Source: Paenibacillus sp. JNUCC32 (GTDB lineage Bacteria > Bacillota > Bacilli > Paenibacillales > Paenibacillaceae). Taken from it: a stretch of DNA of 64,000 bases. This document shows positions 61,479 to 64,000 of the stretch, in pieces. A model generated the notes under the pieces. That model searched no databases. It was not told where the DNA came from and worked only from the letters and a program-made list of their open reading frames with translations. The DNA lies in the NCBI RefSeq assembly GCF_014863545.1, contig NZ_CP062260.1:1488001-1552000 (forward strand), written 5' to 3'. A program made the position numbers and the translations under genes. Positions within the stretch are counted from its first letter, which is position 1; every line of letters begins with the position of its first letter.

Positions 61479-62342
61479 TTGTTCTTCGAGAGAGATGAAT
61501 TGGAATCCATACATAACATATCCGGTATGAAAGATGGTGCAGACCTGATGACTGATCGATATGCTGAAATCGATGAAGTAATCGCTTATATTCACAAGAA
61601 TATTTACGAGCCTCTCCCGTTATCAACGCTTGCGGATTACATCGGGTACAGCCCATATCACTTCTCGCGTATATTCAAGGATCGAATCGGGCTGCCTCCG
61701 TTATATTATGTTTCATCGCTTCGCCTGGAGAAGGCAAAGGATTTGCTGTTACATACGCATCTAAGCATACGGGATATCGCCATGGAGATCGGCCAGCAGA
61801 GTCTGGGGACGTTTACGACGCGCTTCACGGAGAGGGTGGGGGTGACCCCTTCGCAATTCCGAAACTCGAAGGAGGAGGCCGACGAGCATCTGTTAGCCCT
61901 GCAGAAGCTGAACAGCTGGCGCGAGTCCATGCCGGTAGATAATCCCGATTTGACGGTTGAAGGCACGATCGAGGCCGCGGCTCCCTTTCAGGGCGTGATT
62001 TTGATCGGGCTGTTTGCCAAGCCGATCCCCGAAGGGTTTCCCCTATACGGTACTTTGCTTTCATCCGTCGGCTCCTTTCGTTTTACCGACGTCAGACCCG
62101 GCACGTATTATTTGATGGCTACTTCGGTCCCATGGGGTATGCAGGCGGTCGATTTCCTGCTTCCTCAGTCCACTACGCTGCGTACCCGTTCAAAGGAGCC
62201 CGTTATCGTAAAGCCGTACGCCAGGACGCCGCATCTTCATGTTACGCTCCACGTTCCCCGGCTGGATGATCCGCCGATTCTGATTTCCTTGCCGATTTTA
62301 ATGAATCATTTCCTTAAGAGGGTTGCTCCCATGCTGAGATGA
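61479..62342 (+). CDS. AraC-family regulator with C-terminal beta domain
   Basis: 287 residues. The helix-turn-helix is N-terminal (about 30-125; LSTLADYIGYSPYHFSRIFKDRIG, the repeat DIAMEIGQQSLGTFTTRF), followed by a non-canonical C-terminal part of beta strands (SSVGSFRFTDVRPGTYYLMATS) that may bind a ligand. The start is unsure: TTG 61479, TTG 61500 or a later ATG. Upstream are CCATTT-TTT-AAATGG and GCATT/AATGC inverted repeats. Confidence 0.82.
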   Translation: MFFERDELESIHNISGMKDGADLMTDRYAEIDEVIAYIHKNIYEPLPLSTLADYIGYSPYHFSRIFKDRIGLPPLYYVSSLRLEKAKDLLLHTHLSIRDIAMEIGQQSLGTFTTRFTERVGVTPSQFRNSKEEADEHLLALQKLNSWRESMPVDNPDLTVEGTIEAAAPFQGVILIGLFAKPIPEGFPLYGTLLSSVGSFRFTDVRPGTYYLMATSVPWGMQAVDFLLPQSTTLRTRSKEPVIVKPYARTPHLHVTLHVPRLDDPPILISLPILMNHFLKRVAPMLR

Positions 62343-62528
62343 GTCATGATGGAGAGAAGCGGTCTAAGTTCGTAAAATGGATACACTTTTGGCATTAAGG
62401 GCTTCCGAACGCCGCGGCAGCTCTTCATTGCATTTCGTTGACATTTGGGTTCTGATTCATGATACTTGAATGAGGGCGAACGGCTTCGATTGTAAGTTTG
62501 TATGAACGAAAGATTTGAGGTGGCATCT

Positions 62529-63020
62529 GTGATTGTTGTAAGCTCATGTTTAGCCGGTATGAAAGTTCGCTATAATGCGACTGACAGCATGGATACGAAT
62601 ATTCAGCTGCTTGTTGAAGCGAAGAAAGCCGTAACCGTATGTCCCGAACTGCTGGGTGGATTCACCATCCCTCGAGAACCTGCGGAGATCGTTGGAGGGA
62701 ACGGGGATGATGTACTGGCGGGAAAAGCCAGAGTGGTGGAGCTATCGGGCAGAGACGTGACCGAGATGTATATCCAAGGTGCATACCAGGCTCTTCGAAT
62801 GGCACAAGAGCTTGGAGCCTTGCTGATCGTCCTGAAAGAGGGAAGTCCTTCCTGCGGAAGTGCCATGATTTATAACGGAGAATTTGACAATGTGAAACAG
62901 GCCGGTTATGGCGTGACTACGGCTCTTCTGCGCCGGGAAGGCTATACGGTTATATCTGAGCACGAGCTAAGCGTTTATGCGGCACAGCCGGAATACGCAA
63001 CTCTCTTTGCCGAGAGATAA
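62529..63020 (+). CDS. DUF523-family protein
   Basis: 163 residues starting VIVVSSCLAGMKVRYN after a GAGGTGG site; GTG 62529 is chosen because homologues begin here, not at ATG 62502. Cysteine motifs SSCLAG, VCPELLGG and GSPSCGS define DUF523, probably a metal or thiol-related fold; no activity is known to me. Confidence 0.88.
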   Translation: MIVVSSCLAGMKVRYNATDSMDTNIQLLVEAKKAVTVCPELLGGFTIPREPAEIVGGNGDDVLAGKARVVELSGRDVTEMYIQGAYQALRMAQELGALLIVLKEGSPSCGSAMIYNGEFDNVKQAGYGVTTALLRREGYTVISEHELSVYAAQPEYATLFAER

Positions 63021-63123
63021 TCTTGTTCATCGGTTTTGAGGGTTTTCGTCCTGCTCAATAATTATGATAGAATTATCATATCGACTGCTTATGGCGTAGT
63101 GATTCTTTATATTGGAGGGAAAT

Positions 63124-63468
63124 ATGGAACTCATAAATCAAACTGAAGTACAGCAAATGATTGATAAATTGAAGGATCAGGATTTATATATCCATCTTGA
63201 GATGACGACAGGCGCCTATGCTGCCCATTATGACAGCTCCAAACACCCGGCGGCTAATTTTATTACGAACGCAACCATTCGTTACAGTCATGGTTCCATA
63301 TCCGGCAACGGACCTTACAGGGTCGGATTGAAGATGGGCCAAGGCTGGGTATATACGGAAGGACTCACCCACTTCGAGCAGACGGACACCGAACGGCTCA
63401 TCATGGCGGGTCATGACAGTCAGGGGAAACTGGTTGTCGCTTTGCAGCTGAGCCGGGAACCTTTTTAA
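63124..63468 (+). CDS. yojF: YojF-family (DUF1806) protein
   Basis: 114 residues, MELINQTEVQQMIDKL at the start and the beta core ATIRYSHGSISGNGPYRVGLKMGQGWVYTEG, matching B. subtilis YojF. ATG 63124 is preceded by GGAGGG. In Bacillus yojF sits beside the bacillithiol deacetylase gene bshB2 (yojG), as here with 22 bases between them. Confidence 0.87.
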   Translation: MELINQTEVQQMIDKLKDQDLYIHLEMTTGAYAAHYDSSKHPAANFITNATIRYSHGSISGNGPYRVGLKMGQGWVYTEGLTHFEQTDTERLIMAGHDSQGKLVVALQLSREPF

Positions 63469-63490
63469 TAGAGAGAGGAGACGAGGATCG

Positions 63491-64000
63491 ATGGAGCAAA
63501 ACATACTGGTCGTATTGCCGCATCCGGATGACGAGGCTTTTGGTTTGTCCGGAACGCTGGCTAAATATATTATTGAAGGCGCACATGTAACCTACGCGTG
63601 TTTAACGCTGGGGGAAATGGGCCGCAATATGGGCATTCCTCCCTTCGCGAATCGCATTACGCTTCCAACGATACGCAAAGCGGAGCTGGAAGAATCCTGC
63701 AAAGCCATCGGCATACAGGATCTGAGATTGCTTGGTTTCCATGATAAAACGATTGAGTTCGAGGATCAGGACAAACTGGACGGCGTGATTGCTTCTCTGC
63801 TTCAGGAGATCAAGCCATCGCTGGTGTTCACGTTCTACCCTGGTTACAGCGTGCACCCCGATCATGATGCAACAGGCGCGGCCGTCATTCGAACGATTGG
63901 TCGGATGCCGTCCGAAGAAAGACCCGTGGTCCAATGTCTGGCTTTCTCCAACAACTGTGAACAGGAATTGGGTAAACCGGATGTCTACCAAGACGTATCC
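63491..64000 (+). CDS. bshB2: bacillithiol biosynthesis deacetylase BshB2 (cut by window end)
   Basis: The first 170 residues of an LmbE-family N-deacetylase that removes acetyl from GlcNAc-malate during bacillithiol synthesis. Zinc motifs PHPDDEAFG (residues about 10-18) and HPDHDATG are present. GAGGAGACGAGG precedes ATG 63491. The frame runs off the end of the window. Confidence 0.9.
   Translation, partial: MEQNILVVLPHPDDEAFGLSGTLAKYIIEGAHVTYACLTLGEMGRNMGIPPFANRITLPTIRKAELEESCKAIGIQDLRLLGFHDKTIEFEDQDKLDGVIASLLQEIKPSLVFTFYPGYSVHPDHDATGAAVIRTIGRMPSEERPVVQCLAFSNNCEQELGKPDVYQDVS

Noticed and set aside
1..64000. CRISPR arrays, tRNA or rRNA genes, integrases or intact insertion sequences
   Set aside because: No regularly spaced repeats, cloverleaf genes, rRNA segments or transposase-like proteins were recognised on either strand by reading.

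Overview
The window looks like chromosome of a Paenibacillus-type member of the Bacillota. GC is moderate (about 50 percent by eye), ribosome binding sites are strong (AAGGAGG-type), TTG and GTG starts are frequent, and bacillithiol-linked genes (BstA/YfiT-like, YojF, BshB2) are present. No rRNA, tRNA, CRISPR array, intact insertion sequence or prophage was seen.

Bases 1-16542 form one coherent catabolic locus. It holds a LacI-type regulator (5'-truncated by the window edge), FucI-type isomerase, AraB-type ribulokinase, a GH172 (DUF2961) enzyme, a GH183 (DUF4185) lipoprotein, a sugar ABC importer (binding lipoprotein plus two permeases, no ATPase), a DUF6259-like protein, an unassigned 722-residue alpha-helical protein, a second GH172 enzyme and a second LacI regulator. 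GH183 and GH172 are known endo- and exo-D-arabinofuranosidase families, FucI also isomerises D-arabinose to D-ribulose, and AraB-type kinases phosphorylate D-ribulose. I read this as a D-arabinan / D-arabinose utilisation system: the extracellular lipoprotein cuts the polymer, oligosaccharides are imported, cytoplasmic enzymes release D-arabinose, and it enters the pentose phosphate pathway without an aldolase. It could let a soil bacterium feed on mycobacterial or actinobacterial cell-wall arabinan.

Bases 16600-19850 hold a formamidase-family gene, an alpha/beta hydrolase and a remarkable protein in which an XRE-type helix-turn-helix is fused to an F1-ATPase beta-subunit-like region with a ruined Walker A motif. 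Bases 19900-24460 hold a secreted protein, alkA, and the divergent adaA-adaB-2OG-oxygenase alkylation-repair operon, then a spore photoproduct lyase-like radical SAM gene. Bases 25400-28700 are a lower-GC run of accessory genes (SUKH-like, HAD, P-loop kinase). Bases 28900-33300 hold a GH18 chitinase and a divergent-convergent large secreted glycosidase-like protein with a cre-like box.

Bases 33600-36900 hold a YkoP-like protein, a condensation-fold acyltransferase, a zinc-ribbon membrane protein and an acetyltransferase. Bases 37100-39350 hold a second unusual system: genes resembling mauF, mauE, mauD and mauA in the order of a methylamine dehydrogenase cluster, but without mauB or mauG and with an altered MauA-like cofactor site. 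A decayed AraC regulator and a NusG-II protein follow. Bases 40500-50000 carry a dense series of small GNAT acetyltransferases, HAD phosphatases, kinases and lipoproteins. Bases 50300-53400 form a membrane-lipid set (VTT protein, PAP2 phosphatase, processive diacylglycerol glycosyltransferase, DedA). The rest carries a MocR regulator divergent from an aldo-keto reductase, two Gfo/Idh/MocA oxidoreductases alternating with AraC regulators, DUF523, YojF and the start of bshB2.
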